This document shows positions 9,237-17,984 of a stretch of 64,000 nucleotides of DNA, one piece after another (within the stretch, counting starts at the first letter, position 1; the number at the start of each line of letters is the position of its first letter). A program made the translations under genes and the position numbers. The stretch comes from Candidatus Gastranaerophilales bacterium. GTDB lineage: Bacteria > Cyanobacteriota > Vampirovibrionia > Gastranaerophilales > Gastranaerophilaceae. Where the stretch lies: contig CALURI010000003.1 in assembly GCA_944323135.1 (NCBI GenBank), positions 62,001 to 126,000 on the forward strand, read 5' to 3'. The notes below the pieces were generated by a model. That model saw only the letters and a program-made list of their open reading frames with translations. It was not told the DNA's origin and did no database searches.

Positions 9237-10187
9237 ATGAATGAAAAATTAAAAAAATTCTTAAAAAAATTTATAAAAGTCGACGCTTATGAGACCGGAA
9301 AAGGTTATAATATGCTTCGATATAGCTGCGGACCGATAAAATATGAAAAATATCATTTCCCTAAATTAAAAAAGTTAAATAAATTTTATAAACGCAATTC
9401 TAAAGTATATCTATCAATCGTAAGTATAGCTAAAAATGAAGGTCCGTATATAAAAGAATGGATAGAGTATCATAAAATAGCAGGTGTAGAACGATTTTAT
9501 TTTTATGATAACGGCTCAACAGATAATACAAAAGAGGTTTTAGAACCATATATAAAAGACGGTACCGTTATTTATAATTATATAGAAGGAAAATGTTTGC
9601 AGAATTTAGCGTATGCAGATGCAATCGTAAAGTATAAAAATCAAACACGTTGGCTTGCAATAATCGATTTGGATGAATATATAGTTCCGATATCAATGGA
9701 TACAATCCCTCAATTTTTAAAAGCTTATGAAAAATATCCTGCAATTGGTATAAATTGGATTGCTTTTGACAGTAATGGCAGAAAAACTAAACCGACTGAA
9801 CAAGGAGGACTTGTTACTGCAAATTATACAAGATGTAGGAATAGTTTTTATATAAAGTCAATAGTTAACCCCCAAAAAGTGATTGGAATTTTTAATCCTC
9901 ATTATGCAATATATAAAAATGATGAATATGCAGTAAATGAAAATTTTGAGACATTATATGGTTCTGTTACCAAAAAACATTTGTCAGATAAAATCAGGAT
10001 AAATCATTATTATTCAAAATCCGTTGAAGAATATGTGAAAAAGACAGGAAGAGGAAATGCTGATAATGATAAGAAGCGTATTTATGTTGAAGAATATGTA
10101 AATTTTCCTGAATACACTTATGATTATGCAATTCAGAAATATTTACCTGAGTTGAAGAAAAGAATGAATATAAAAGAGGATGATTAA
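9237..10187 (+). CDS. Glycosyltransferase, GT2/GT92-like
   Basis: A protein of 316 residues with a GT-A fold. It has a nucleotide-sugar strand followed by AKNEGPYIKEW (about residues 62-72), then YDNGSTDNT, and the metal-binding DLDEYIVP (about residue 145), as in family 92 (DUF23-like) transferases. A later INHYYSKS motif also fits that family. It probably adds a sugar to a surface glycan. It sits between rfbB and rfbD, 4 nt after rfbB, in an otherwise standard rhamnose operon, so its substrate may be linked to rhamnose-containing polymers. The ATG at 9237 is chosen over a TTG at 9207 inside rfbB; neither has a clear ribosome site. Its lysine-rich N-terminus and codon choice differ somewhat from its neighbours. 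Confidence 0.82.
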   Translation: MNEKLKKFLKKFIKVDAYETGKGYNMLRYSCGPIKYEKYHFPKLKKLNKFYKRNSKVYLSIVSIAKNEGPYIKEWIEYHKIAGVERFYFYDNGSTDNTKEVLEPYIKDGTVIYNYIEGKCLQNLAYADAIVKYKNQTRWLAIIDLDEYIVPISMDTIPQFLKAYEKYPAIGINWIAFDSNGRKTKPTEQGGLVTANYTRCRNSFYIKSIVNPQKVIGIFNPHYAIYKNDEYAVNENFETLYGSVTKKHLSDKIRINHYYSKSVEEYVKKTGRGNADNDKKRIYVEEYVNFPEYTYDYAIQKYLPELKKRMNIKEDD

Positions 10188-10189
10188 AT

Positions 10190-11011
10190 ATGAAAAAAAT
10201 ACTTGTAACAGGTGCAAACGGAATGTTAGGACAGGATTTGTGCCCAATATTAGAAGACAGCGGATATGAAGTTATTGAAACTGATATTGATACTTTAGAT
10301 ATTACAAATTCTAAAATTGTCTCTGATGTTTTAAAGGAAAATAAACCGGATATTGTTATTCATTGCGCTGCGTATACAAATGTTGATAAGGCAGAAGAAG
10401 ATTTGCATACTGCAGAATTGATTAATGTAACAGGGACTGAAAATATCGCAGAAGCTTGTGGTAAACTTGGGATTACTCTTGTATATATTTCAACTGATTA
10501 TGTATTTGACGGGACAAAAAATGAACCCTACAAACCGAATGACAGAACAAATCCTATAAATAATTATGGAATGACAAAATATGAGGGTGAAGAAGCTGTC
10601 AGAAGTCTTTGTGAAAAATATTATGTAGCGCGAACAAGCTGGCTTTACGGACATCATGGCAAAAATTTTGTAGAAACAATGCTTTCTCTGGCAGATAAGC
10701 CTGAAATAAAGGTTGTTGATGACCAGATTGGATGCCCGACCTGGACTGTTGAACTTGCAAACGGGATTGTTAAAATACTTTCAAAACCTTATGGAACATA
10801 TCATATTTGCGGTTCGGGGCATACAAGTTGGTATGGTTTTGCAAGAGAAATTTTTGTTCAATCAGGTTTGAATGTCAATTTAATCCCTTGTACTACGTAT
10901 GAATTTCCTCGTCCTGCAAAACGCCCTTCTTATAGCGTTATGGATAATGATAAAATTTGCAGAAACTGGCAAGCTGCATTAAAAGATTATATTGAACTGA
11001 GAAATGTATAA
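10190..11011 (+). CDS. rfbD: dTDP-4-dehydrorhamnose reductase
   Basis: It reduces dTDP-4-keto-rhamnose to dTDP-L-rhamnose with NAD(P)H, the last step of the pathway. It shows the Rossmann motif TGANGMLGQ (residues 7-15), STDYVFDG, and the catalytic YGMTKYEGE (Tyr and Lys, about residues 126-134). The length of 273 aa is slightly short but within the family. It starts 2 nt after the glycosyltransferase stop, with a GAGGA site overlapping that gene. Confidence 0.95.
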   Translation: MKKILVTGANGMLGQDLCPILEDSGYEVIETDIDTLDITNSKIVSDVLKENKPDIVIHCAAYTNVDKAEEDLHTAELINVTGTENIAEACGKLGITLVYISTDYVFDGTKNEPYKPNDRTNPINNYGMTKYEGEEAVRSLCEKYYVARTSWLYGHHGKNFVETMLSLADKPEIKVVDDQIGCPTWTVELANGIVKILSKPYGTYHICGSGHTSWYGFAREIFVQSGLNVNLIPCTTYEFPRPAKRPSYSVMDNDKICRNWQAALKDYIELRNV

Positions 11012-11074
11012 TTTTTAAATATTGAAAATCTTCTAAATTTCAAGTAAAATACTTAAAAAAAATGAGGTGTTTTT

Positions 11075-11953
11075 ATGAAAGGTATTGTATTAGCAGGCGG
11101 TGCAGGCACAAGATTATTTCCGAGTACAATTGCTGTATCAAAACAGCTTTTGCCGATTTATGACAAACCGATGATCTATCATCCGATTTCTGTTTTGATG
11201 CTTGCAGGGATTAAAGATATTTTGATAATCTCAACACCTGCTGATTTGCCGAATTTTAAAAGGCTTCTAGGTGACGGGAGCCAATTTGGAGTTAATTTTT
11301 CTTACAAGGAACAGCCATCTCCTGATGGACTTGCTCAGGCTTTTATTCTTGGGGAAGAATTTATCGGAAATGAGTGTGTTTCATTAATTTTAGGTGACAA
11401 TATTTTTTATGGCGGAGGGTTTTCAGGGAAATTAAAACGTGTTGTATCAGATATTACAAATAACGGCGGTGCAACAGTGTTTGGTTATCCTGTTAAAGAT
11501 CCGCAGAGGTTTGGTGTTGTTGAATTTGATAAGGATAGTAAGGTTCTTTCTTTAGAAGAAAAACCGCAAAATCCTAAATCTAATTACGCTGTAACAGGGC
11601 TTTATTTTTATGATAATAAAGTTGTTGAATATGCAAAGAATTTGGCGCCTTCAGCCAGAGGCGAATTAGAAATTACTGATTTGAATAACATTTATTTGAA
11701 AAATTCTGAGTTAAATGTGGAACTTTTAGGACGCGGTTTTGCTTGGCTTGATACCGGTACTCATCAATCACTTTTGCAGGCAAGCCAATTTGTCAGAACT
11801 GTTGAAGAAAATCAAGGGATAAAAATTGCCTGTCTTGAAGAAGTTGCATATCGAATGGGCTTTATTTCGAAAGAAAATTTGCTGGGTGAGTTAGTCAAAT
11901 TCAAAAATAATGAATATTATAATTATGTTAAAAATATTTTATTGAAGGATTAA
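11075..11953 (+). CDS. rfbA: Glucose-1-phosphate thymidylyltransferase
   Basis: It makes dTDP-glucose from dTTP and glucose-1-phosphate, the entry step of the rhamnose pathway. The nucleotidyltransferase signature [13 protein letters not shown] (residues 6-18) and the magnesium/sugar-binding LGDNIFYGG are intact. The length of 292 aa is typical. It is last in the operon, after a 63-nt gap with its own GAGGTG ribosome site. Confidence 0.97.
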   Translation: MKGIVLAGGAGTRLFPSTIAVSKQLLPIYDKPMIYHPISVLMLAGIKDILIISTPADLPNFKRLLGDGSQFGVNFSYKEQPSPDGLAQAFILGEEFIGNECVSLILGDNIFYGGGFSGKLKRVVSDITNNGGATVFGYPVKDPQRFGVVEFDKDSKVLSLEEKPQNPKSNYAVTGLYFYDNKVVEYAKNLAPSARGELEITDLNNIYLKNSELNVELLGRGFAWLDTGTHQSLLQASQFVRTVEENQGIKIACLEEVAYRMGFISKENLLGELVKFKNNEYYNYVKNILLKD

Positions 11954-11957
11954 ATCT

Positions 11958-12722
11958 TTATTGAAACATTTTTGAACGAATTTTTTTTAATTCATTGATT
12001 GTTTTTGGGTAGTCCCCGTTAGTTAATTCACCTATTGCTTTGTATAATTTTAAAATACTGTTTTCAATATTTTTATGGTTCATTGTGACCATATCACAGG
12101 CCATTTCTTCATTCGACATTGCAAGACGTGTCATATCCCGAAAACCGCTTGAGGCAATTTCTAATGCCAGAGGATTTTCTTTTGCGGCAAGCATGAGACC
12201 TTGAGCAATTACCATTGGCATGTGAGAAATCATTGCAACTGCTTCATCATGTTTTTCTGCAGTTGTAAAAATAGGAGTTGCACCAACATAATCAATAATT
12301 TCAAGTAATAAAGCCTGTTCTTCAGTCTTCTTGTCTTTTTGATTGCCTATAATTACCCATTTAGCATTTTTAAATAATCCTTCAAATGAGTTTTCAAATC
12401 CTTTATGTTCCGTTCCTGCCATTGGGTGTGACGGAATAAATTTGTATGGTCTTTGTTTTTCTGATACAAATTTTTTCAGACTGCAAACATCTGTTACAAC
12501 GGTATCAGGTGACAAATAATTTTCCAATTCATCAAGCACAGCTATAGTTTTATTCATTGGAGTGCATACAAAAATTAAATCTCTATCTTTTAAAATGTCA
12601 TAAGTTTTGAAGATTTTGTCACCGTTTTGAGATTTAGAAACAGCTATTACATCATATTTTTTCTTTAAATCTTTGAATAAAGATCCGCCGATTAAGCCTA
12701 GTCCGATAATTCCTATTTTCAT
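11958..12722 (-). CDS. tyrA: Prephenate/arogenate dehydrogenase
   Basis: A 254-residue NAD(P)-dependent dehydrogenase of tyrosine synthesis. The dinucleotide fold GLGLIGGS lies at residues 7-14, followed by VCTPM, then SHPMAGTEHKG (about residues 97-107) with the active-site His, and the helical C-terminal dimerisation domain. It has no fused chorismate mutase or ACT domain. Whether prephenate or arogenate is the substrate cannot be read from the sequence. It converges on rfbA. The start has no Shine-Dalgarno site, only a TATAAT box 6 nt before the ATG. Confidence 0.93.
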   Translation of the reverse strand: MKIGIIGLGLIGGSLFKDLKKKYDVIAVSKSQNGDKIFKTYDILKDRDLIFVCTPMNKTIAVLDELENYLSPDTVVTDVCSLKKFVSEKQRPYKFIPSHPMAGTEHKGFENSFEGLFKNAKWVIIGNQKDKKTEEQALLLEIIDYVGATPIFTTAEKHDEAVAMISHMPMVIAQGLMLAAKENPLALEIASSGFRDMTRLAMSNEEMACDMVTMNHKNIENSILKLYKAIGELTNGDYPKTINELKKIRSKMFQ

Positions 12723-12728
12723 AAAATT

Positions 12729-12737
12729 ATTATAGCA
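12729..12737 (-). promoter_or_regulatory. tyrA extended -10 promoter (leaderless)
   Basis: TGCTATAAT on the minus strand forms an extended -10 element that ends 6 nt before the tyrA ATG. No good -35 is seen. Confidence 0.6.
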
Positions 12738-12796
12738 TACAAATTGACTGGTTTATTATTGTTTTGTATAATCATTAAATAAAAGGGGGTTATAAT

Positions 12797-13315
12797 ATGG
12801 ATTTATTGGAACTTTTAAAGAAAAGATATTCTGTAAGAAAATTTGATGATAGAAAAGTTGAAAAAGAGAAACTTGATTTGATACTGGAAGCTGGTAGAGT
12901 TGCTCCGACAGCAGTGAATTTTCAACCGCAAAGAATTCTTGTGATAGAATCTCAAGAAGCTCTTGAAAATTTGAAAAAATGCACTCCTTACCATTTCAAT
13001 GCCCCTTTAACTCTTTTAATTTGTTATGATAATACAGTGAGCTGGAAAAGAGGTCATGATGGTTATGAAATGGGGCCGGTTGATGCAAGTATTGTTACAA
13101 CTCAAATGATGTTAGAAGTAGAAAATCTTGGCCTTGGTACAACTTGGGTAGGCTCTTTTAAACCTGAATTATTGAGAGAATTTTACAATCTTCCTGACAA
13201 TATTGAACCTGTGGCGATTTTACCTATCGGTTATCCTGCAAAAGATTCAGCTCCAAATCCGCATCATAACGAAAGATATGAATTAAGTCATACTGTTTTT
13301 TATAACAAATTTTAA
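12797..13315 (+). CDS. Nitroreductase-family flavoprotein
   Basis: A 172-residue FMN-dependent oxidoreductase. The opening KRYSVRKFDDRKV gives the FMN-phosphate-binding Arg/Ser/Arg residues, APTAVNFQPQ the second FMN loop, and GLGTTWVGSF the C-terminal FMN contact. The true substrate is unknown, as is usual for this family. It has a strong AGGGGG site and stands alone, divergent from tyrA and convergent with the HAD gene. Confidence 0.9.
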   Translation: MDLLELLKKRYSVRKFDDRKVEKEKLDLILEAGRVAPTAVNFQPQRILVIESQEALENLKKCTPYHFNAPLTLLICYDNTVSWKRGHDGYEMGPVDASIVTTQMMLEVENLGLGTTWVGSFKPELLREFYNLPDNIEPVAILPIGYPAKDSAPNPHHNERYELSHTVFYNKF

Positions 13316-13316
13316 A

Positions 13317-14072
13317 TTAATATATTCCGATATTATCAAGTGAAGTTGTTGTAAATTTTGATGTCTGCATAAGAGTATTTTCATCAATTTGTCCTGTAGA
13401 TACAAGGATTGTTTGATTTACACCTCCGTTTTTTGCTGCAATAAAATCCATCGGGGCATCACCTATCATAAGTGTATTTTCAGGATTTGATTTTAATAAT
13501 TCTAATGCCAATTTGACAGGTGCTCCGCTTTCTTTTGTTTCTTTAGTGGATTCTCTTCCGATTACGACATCAAATAAATTTTCCCATTGGAAATGTTTCA
13601 GAGTCAAAAGAGTTGATTCTTTTGCATCTGATGTTACAATTCCGGTTTTTAAATCTTTAGCTTTAATTTTTCTTATGAAATCTATTGCAGATTTAATAGG
13701 TTTTGTATATTCAGACATATTTTCATAAAATACTTTGCTTACGTGGTCGAATATTTTTTCAATATCGTTTTGTGTAATTTTTATACCTAAGTCATTTAGG
13801 TTTTTGCAAAATATTTCAATAATCACAGGTCTTGAATACAATGCTGTAATGCCGTCATGAAGCATCTCACCTTTTGAAATATCATAGCCTAAGTAAAGAC
13901 AGAGTTTTGGGAATAAGTCTTTTGACAGATTAAATTTTTCAATAATTTCTTCGACTCTCATCTCTGTCATTTTGCCCCAAAAATAGTGCAAATCAATGAA
14001 AGTTCCGTCTTTATCAAACAATATTGTATCTATATTTTTAATTTCCCATTTTTCGGTTTTTAAATTAATCAT
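13317..14072 (-). CDS. HAD-family phosphatase
   Basis: A 251-residue haloacid-dehalogenase-type hydrolase. Motif I is FDKDGT (about residues 19-24, nucleophile Asp), motif II is IVTSD, and motif III/IV is MIGDAPMDFIAA. A helical cap lies between residues 30 and 130, as in phosphoglycolate phosphatase-like enzymes. The substrate is unknown. Its ATG shares one base with the stop of the ldpA-like gene (TAATG), so translation is coupled. Confidence 0.88.
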   Translation of the reverse strand: MINLKTEKWEIKNIDTILFDKDGTFIDLHYFWGKMTEMRVEEIIEKFNLSKDLFPKLCLYLGYDISKGEMLHDGITALYSRPVIIEIFCKNLNDLGIKITQNDIEKIFDHVSKVFYENMSEYTKPIKSAIDFIRKIKAKDLKTGIVTSDAKESTLLTLKHFQWENLFDVVIGRESTKETKESGAPVKLALELLKSNPENTLMIGDAPMDFIAAKNGGVNQTILVSTGQIDENTLMQTSKFTTTSLDNIGIY

Positions 14073-15037
14073 TATTTGTCTGCCTTTACGATTGTGTTTA
14101 TAAGTTCTTTTGCTATTTTTACTGCTTCTTCCATTAATTTTGGATCATTGAATAGGTTATCGTTTGTTAAGTAATCTTTTACGATTTTTCTTGCATAAGA
14201 ACCTACAGCAAGACAATGTGGATGAACGTCGCACATGTGGGCAAGTTCAATAGAATTTGAGTTAGTTCCGCCAGACATCATAATGTATGCAGGGAATTTT
14301 GCATTTTCAAATAATTGAGCTGTTGCAACAGCTTGCAATGTTGTTCCAAAGTGGTCGTTGCTTCCGCTCATTGCAATTCCGTCAGCCTGAATAATTGTTG
14401 TGTAAGGCTTTCTTAGGCTCAACATCTTTTTAACACGTTCTTTAAGTCTTTTGTCACCGAGTTCAGATCTGTCAATTGAAATACATAGCATTCCGTCAAA
14501 AAAGTCGTTGATTTGTAACCATTTGTCCATTACATCTTTTTCATTAGTTGAAATCGCGTGGAATTCGATACAATCAATACCTTTTTCGATTAATTTTGGC
14601 AAAACTTCTTTATAATCTTGAAGTTGGCTGACCATTTCAATTGCATTTTTCGGACAGTTATTAGCACATTGTGTGCAGCCGATGCATCTTTCTTTTTTTA
14701 CTTTGTATTTATCAAGTTCAATAATTGCATCATGCGGGCAGATTAATTTACATTTTCCGCATTTAACACATTTTGTCTGGTCTATTACGGCTTTTGTAAT
14801 ATGAGGGTCGCCATCAATCCCGACACTTACACATAAGTATCTGTCTTCTTTTATCCCTGCTCTTTCAAGTCCTCTTTTTGCTGCATCTACAATTTCAGGT
14901 TTTGCACATAAATCAAAAAAGTTACATCCAGCAAGTGAATAAATTGTGACAAGTCTTTCTACTTCTGTTGCATCTTCGTTTCCTGCTCCGCAAACAAGTT
15001 TAAAACATTCTTTTTTATCTAATAAATCTTTTAACAT
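14072..15037 (-). CDS. ldpA: LdpA-like 2x[4Fe-4S] protein
   Basis: A 321-residue protein with an N-terminal domain starting KLVCGAGNED, then two ferredoxin-type cluster motifs (Cys90, 93, 96, 100 and Cys118, 121, 124, 128), then a TIM-barrel-like C-terminal domain. This order matches the cyanobacterial LdpA family (light-dependent period A), which in Synechococcus links cellular redox state to the circadian clock. Here a clock role is unproven, and a redox or radical enzyme role is possible. The ATG at 15037 has a GAAGGA site; an upstream in-frame start at 15115 would run through the tRNA-Ser gene and is rejected. It is followed by a one-base overlap with a HAD phosphatase. Confidence 0.75.
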   Translation of the reverse strand: MLKDLLDKKECFKLVCGAGNEDATEVERLVTIYSLAGCNFFDLCAKPEIVDAAKRGLERAGIKEDRYLCVSVGIDGDPHITKAVIDQTKCVKCGKCKLICPHDAIIELDKYKVKKERCIGCTQCANNCPKNAIEMVSQLQDYKEVLPKLIEKGIDCIEFHAISTNEKDVMDKWLQINDFFDGMLCISIDRSELGDKRLKERVKKMLSLRKPYTTIIQADGIAMSGSNDHFGTTLQAVATAQLFENAKFPAYIMMSGGTNSNSIELAHMCDVHPHCLAVGSYARKIVKDYLTNDNLFNDPKLMEEAVKIAKELINTIVKADK

Positions 15038-15091
15038 AACAAATTCCTTCTTTTTTATATCTGGGTAAATCTTAGATAATAATTGATATAC

Positions 15092-15177
15092 GGAGAGGGT
15101 GGGATTCGAACCCACGGAGAGTGTTACCCCTCACAGACTTTCGAGATCCGCACCTTAAACCACTCGGACACCTCTCC
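15092..15177 (-). tRNA. tRNA-Ser (anticodon CGA)
   Basis: The 86-nt gene folds as a class II tRNA: a 7-bp acceptor stem GGAGAGG/CCTCTCC, a D arm, an anticodon stem CGGAT/GTCTG around the loop CTCGAAA (anticodon CGA, reading UCG), a long variable arm and a standard T arm GGGTTCGAATCCC. The 3' CCA is not encoded. It lies 20 nt after proA and 54 nt before the ldpA start on the same strand, with no terminator visible on either side, so it may be cut from a longer transcript. Confidence 0.95.
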
Positions 15178-15197
15178 TTATTTGTACTTTATATTTA

Positions 15198-16454
15198 TTA
15201 TGTTCTTATATCTTTATGTGAAAAATGTTTCGTTCCGTCAACGTAATCTTTTACGATATTGCCGTTGCCTATAAGTTTGTATTTATAAATTGTTAAACCT
15301 TCTAATCCTACAGGGCCTCTTGCGTGGGTTTTGTTTGTTGAAATTCCGACTTCGGCACCGAATCCGTAGCGGAAACCGTCTGCAAATCTTGTTGATGCGT
15401 TAAAATATACCCCTGCTGAATCAACTTTATTCATAAATTTTTCCGCATTTTCTATATTCTTTGTAATAATACTATCTGTATGGCCTGAACCGTATGTGTT
15501 TATATGTTCGATTGCTTCATCAACATTTTTTACTGTTTTGAATGATAAAATCTTATCACCGTATTCGAGTGACCAGCTTTCAGGTTTGTCTATCAATTGA
15601 ATTTCTGATAGTTGTAATGCGGCAAGCAGGTTGTCAATTTTTGGAAATTTTTCGTGGATTAACAAAGTCTCAACAGAGTTGCAAGCGCTCGGGTATTGAG
15701 TTTTTGCATCTGTTACAACTTTTATTGCCATATCAATATCTGCACTCTCATCGATAAATATGTGACAAATCCCATCAGCGTGTCCTAGAACAGGAATTTT
15801 GGTGTTTTCTTTTATGAATTTAACAAGTTTATTTCCGCCTCTTGGAATTATCAAGTTAATATATTTATCGCATTTTAACATTTCTGCGACATCTTCGCGT
15901 GTAAATACTTGCTGAATAACATTTTTTGGAAATCCTTCTATTTTTTCAAGTGCAGAATTTATAATTGATAGGATTTTTTTATTTGTGTTTATGGATTCTT
16001 TTCCGCCTTTTAAAATTACAGCGTTTGCGGATTTTATCGCAAGTGATGAAATCTGTGCGATAACATCAGGTCTTGCCTCAAAGATTATTCCTAAAACCCC
16101 GATAGGACAAGATACTTTGTATAGAGTTAAGTCGCTGTCTAGTTCTCTTACTAAAAGCTTCTTATTCACAGGATCTTCAAGTTTTGCAATATCTCTAATC
16201 CCTTGAATCATATCGCGCATTTTGTTTTCATCAAGTTTTAGGCGATTGAATGTTGATTTTGTAAGTTCGCCTGATTCTACAAGACTTTTTGCTGCTTCCA
16301 AATCTTTTTTATTGGCATCAAAAATTTCTTTTTTGTTAGCTTCAATTTCGCCTGCAATTTTTAATAAAGCAGTATTTTTTAATTCAGTTGATAAATCAGC
16401 AATTTTTAATGAAGCATTTTTTGCATCTTTTGCGATTTTTACAAAGTCAATCAT
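15198..16454 (-). CDS. proA: Gamma-glutamyl phosphate reductase
   Basis: It catalyses the second step of proline synthesis, NADPH reduction of glutamyl-5-phosphate to the semialdehyde. It has the aldehyde dehydrogenase fold, with the catalytic Cys in YPSACNSVETLL (about residue 256) and the family signature with GHADGICHIFID. The length of 418 aa is normal. The ATG has a strong AAGGAGAG site. It lies 44 nt after proB in the same direction, so they form a proBA operon. Confidence 0.97.
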   Translation of the reverse strand: MIDFVKIAKDAKNASLKIADLSTELKNTALLKIAGEIEANKKEIFDANKKDLEAAKSLVESGELTKSTFNRLKLDENKMRDMIQGIRDIAKLEDPVNKKLLVRELDSDLTLYKVSCPIGVLGIIFEARPDVIAQISSLAIKSANAVILKGGKESINTNKKILSIINSALEKIEGFPKNVIQQVFTREDVAEMLKCDKYINLIIPRGGNKLVKFIKENTKIPVLGHADGICHIFIDESADIDMAIKVVTDAKTQYPSACNSVETLLIHEKFPKIDNLLAALQLSEIQLIDKPESWSLEYGDKILSFKTVKNVDEAIEHINTYGSGHTDSIITKNIENAEKFMNKVDSAGVYFNASTRFADGFRYGFGAEVGISTNKTHARGPVGLEGLTIYKYKLIGNGNIVKDYVDGTKHFSHKDIRT

Positions 16455-16498
16455 TTTTTCTCTCCTTGTTTGGGAAAAGTTTGTTTTATACAGGTATA

Positions 16499-17638
16499 TT
16501 ATAGGAGGGTTATGTTATCTCGTGTGATAATTGCATCATAGTTTTTAAACCCAAGAATTTCCATAATGTTATCTGAATGACAACCTATTACTTTTCTGCA
16601 GGAATCTGAACTGTAATTTACTATTCCTCTTGCAATTTCATGTCCTTTTTCATCAAGAATTGAAACAACATCTCCCTTGTTAAATTCGTGTATAACATCT
16701 AAAACACCGATGGGTAATAAACTTTTTTGTTCAAGAAGTGCTTTTTTAGCTCCTTTATTTACAACAATTTGTCCTATAATATTTGTTGCATAACCTATCC
16801 AGCGTTTTTTATCAGACATACTTTCAGGTTGAGGAAGAAACATTGTTCCTATTTCCTCTCCTTCAAATATTTTTTTGATAACATAAGGTGTTTTCCCGTT
16901 TGCAATAAGAACTTTTCCGCCAAACCTTGTTACCATTCTTGCAGCTTTTAGTTTTGTTCTCATTCCGCCTCTGCCACCTTCTGATGCATCTGTTCCCAGT
17001 GCCAAAATCTCATCTGTAACTTCTTCTACGGTACGGAAAATTTTTGCATCAGGATTTGTTTTCGGATTTTTATCGTACAAACCTTCCACATCTGAGAGGA
17101 TTACAAGTAAATCCGCGTCCAGCTCACTTGCAACAAGTGCAGATAATTTGTCATTGTCTGAAAAACATACTTGCATGTGTTCAAATTGCGGGTGAACTTC
17201 AACAGTTGATACTGTATCATTTTGATTAATAATAGGGATTACTTTAAGCTCAAGAAGTTTGTTCAAGGTCGTTCTAAGACTTAAATATCTTTGCCTTACA
17301 GAAAAATCATCTTCTGTTAAAAGAATTTGAGATGCAATAAGACCGTATGTGTCAAATCCTGTTTCGTAAATTGACATCAATTTTCCTTGTCCGATTGCGG
17401 CACAAGCTTGTTTTAAAGCTACGCCTTCGGTGCTTTCAATGCCTAATCTTTTTTTGCCGAGCCCTACTGCGCCTGATGTTATTACGATAACTTCTTTGCC
17501 TTGCCTTGCAAGGTGCGAAAGGTCTTCAATGAAGGAGAATACTCTTGGCAATGATACATAGCCGTCATCCCCTCTTAAGATATTTGTTCCAAATTTGAAA
17601 ACAATACGTTTTGCATTTATAAATTCTTCTCTATTCAT
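16499..17638 (-). CDS. proB: Glutamate 5-kinase
   Basis: It phosphorylates glutamate in the first, normally proline-inhibited, step of proline synthesis. The amino-acid kinase domain (residues 1-260) has KFGTNIL, ITSGAVGLG, NQNDTVS and GRGGMRTKL. A C-terminal PUA domain follows (about residues 285-375), as in most bacterial ProB. The length of 379 aa is normal. There is no Shine-Dalgarno site, but a TATAAT ends 6 nt before the ATG. Confidence 0.97.
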   Translation of the reverse strand: MNREEFINAKRIVFKFGTNILRGDDGYVSLPRVFSFIEDLSHLARQGKEVIVITSGAVGLGKKRLGIESTEGVALKQACAAIGQGKLMSIYETGFDTYGLIASQILLTEDDFSVRQRYLSLRTTLNKLLELKVIPIINQNDTVSTVEVHPQFEHMQVCFSDNDKLSALVASELDADLLVILSDVEGLYDKNPKTNPDAKIFRTVEEVTDEILALGTDASEGGRGGMRTKLKAARMVTRFGGKVLIANGKTPYVIKKIFEGEEIGTMFLPQPESMSDKKRWIGYATNIIGQIVVNKGAKKALLEQKSLLPIGVLDVIHEFNKGDVVSILDEKGHEIARGIVNYSSDSCRKVIGCHSDNIMEILGFKNYDAIITRDNITLL

Positions 17639-17644
17639 AATATT

Positions 17645-17650
17645 ATTATA
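17645..17650 (-). promoter_or_regulatory. proB -10 box (leaderless)
   Basis: A perfect TATAAT on the minus strand ends 6 nt before the proB ATG. No convincing -35 is visible. Confidence 0.55.
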
Positions 17651-17662
17651 TTACAAATAAAT

Positions 17663-17974
17663 TTAATCGATTTCAACTTCTTGATTTATTTCTACTTCAT
17701 TTTTTTCATCAGATACCGGTGCTTTATTATCTTTGTATAACCAATACAGGTACATATCGACAAGCAAGAAGAAAGTGTTTAAAATATATAACCAAAATAC
17801 CCAATCCATGTTGTCTAATACTTTGTGGGCTATTCCACATACATAACCTAATAAAATTAGCATTGAAAAGTGAATACTTTTCCCATGTACACATTTGCAT
17901 TTATATGTTTTCAGTGCTGCAACAGGCCAGCTAATTCCGAAACATACCATCATTCCGGCTTCAAATACGCTCAT
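17663..17974 (-). CDS. Small three-helix membrane protein
   Basis: A 103-residue protein with three predicted transmembrane helices (about residues 5-22, 35-54 and 58-79) and a charged, Glu-rich C-terminal tail. The size, helix number and an SWP motif in helix 1 recall PQ-loop/SemiSWEET-type half transporters, but the resemblance is weak. It has a good AAGGAG site and lies 10 nt after the upstream gene, so it is probably co-transcribed with the two paralogous genes before it. Confidence 0.7.
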   Translation of the reverse strand: MSVFEAGMMVCFGISWPVAALKTYKCKCVHGKSIHFSMLILLGYVCGIAHKVLDNMDWVFWLYILNTFFLLVDMYLYWLYKDNKAPVSDEKNEVEINQEVEID

Positions 17975-17984
17975 TTTTCTCCTT

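Noticed and set aside
15083-15274. Short plus-strand frame over tRNA-Ser
   Set aside because: It reads through the tRNA gene and the end of proA, so it is not a protein gene.
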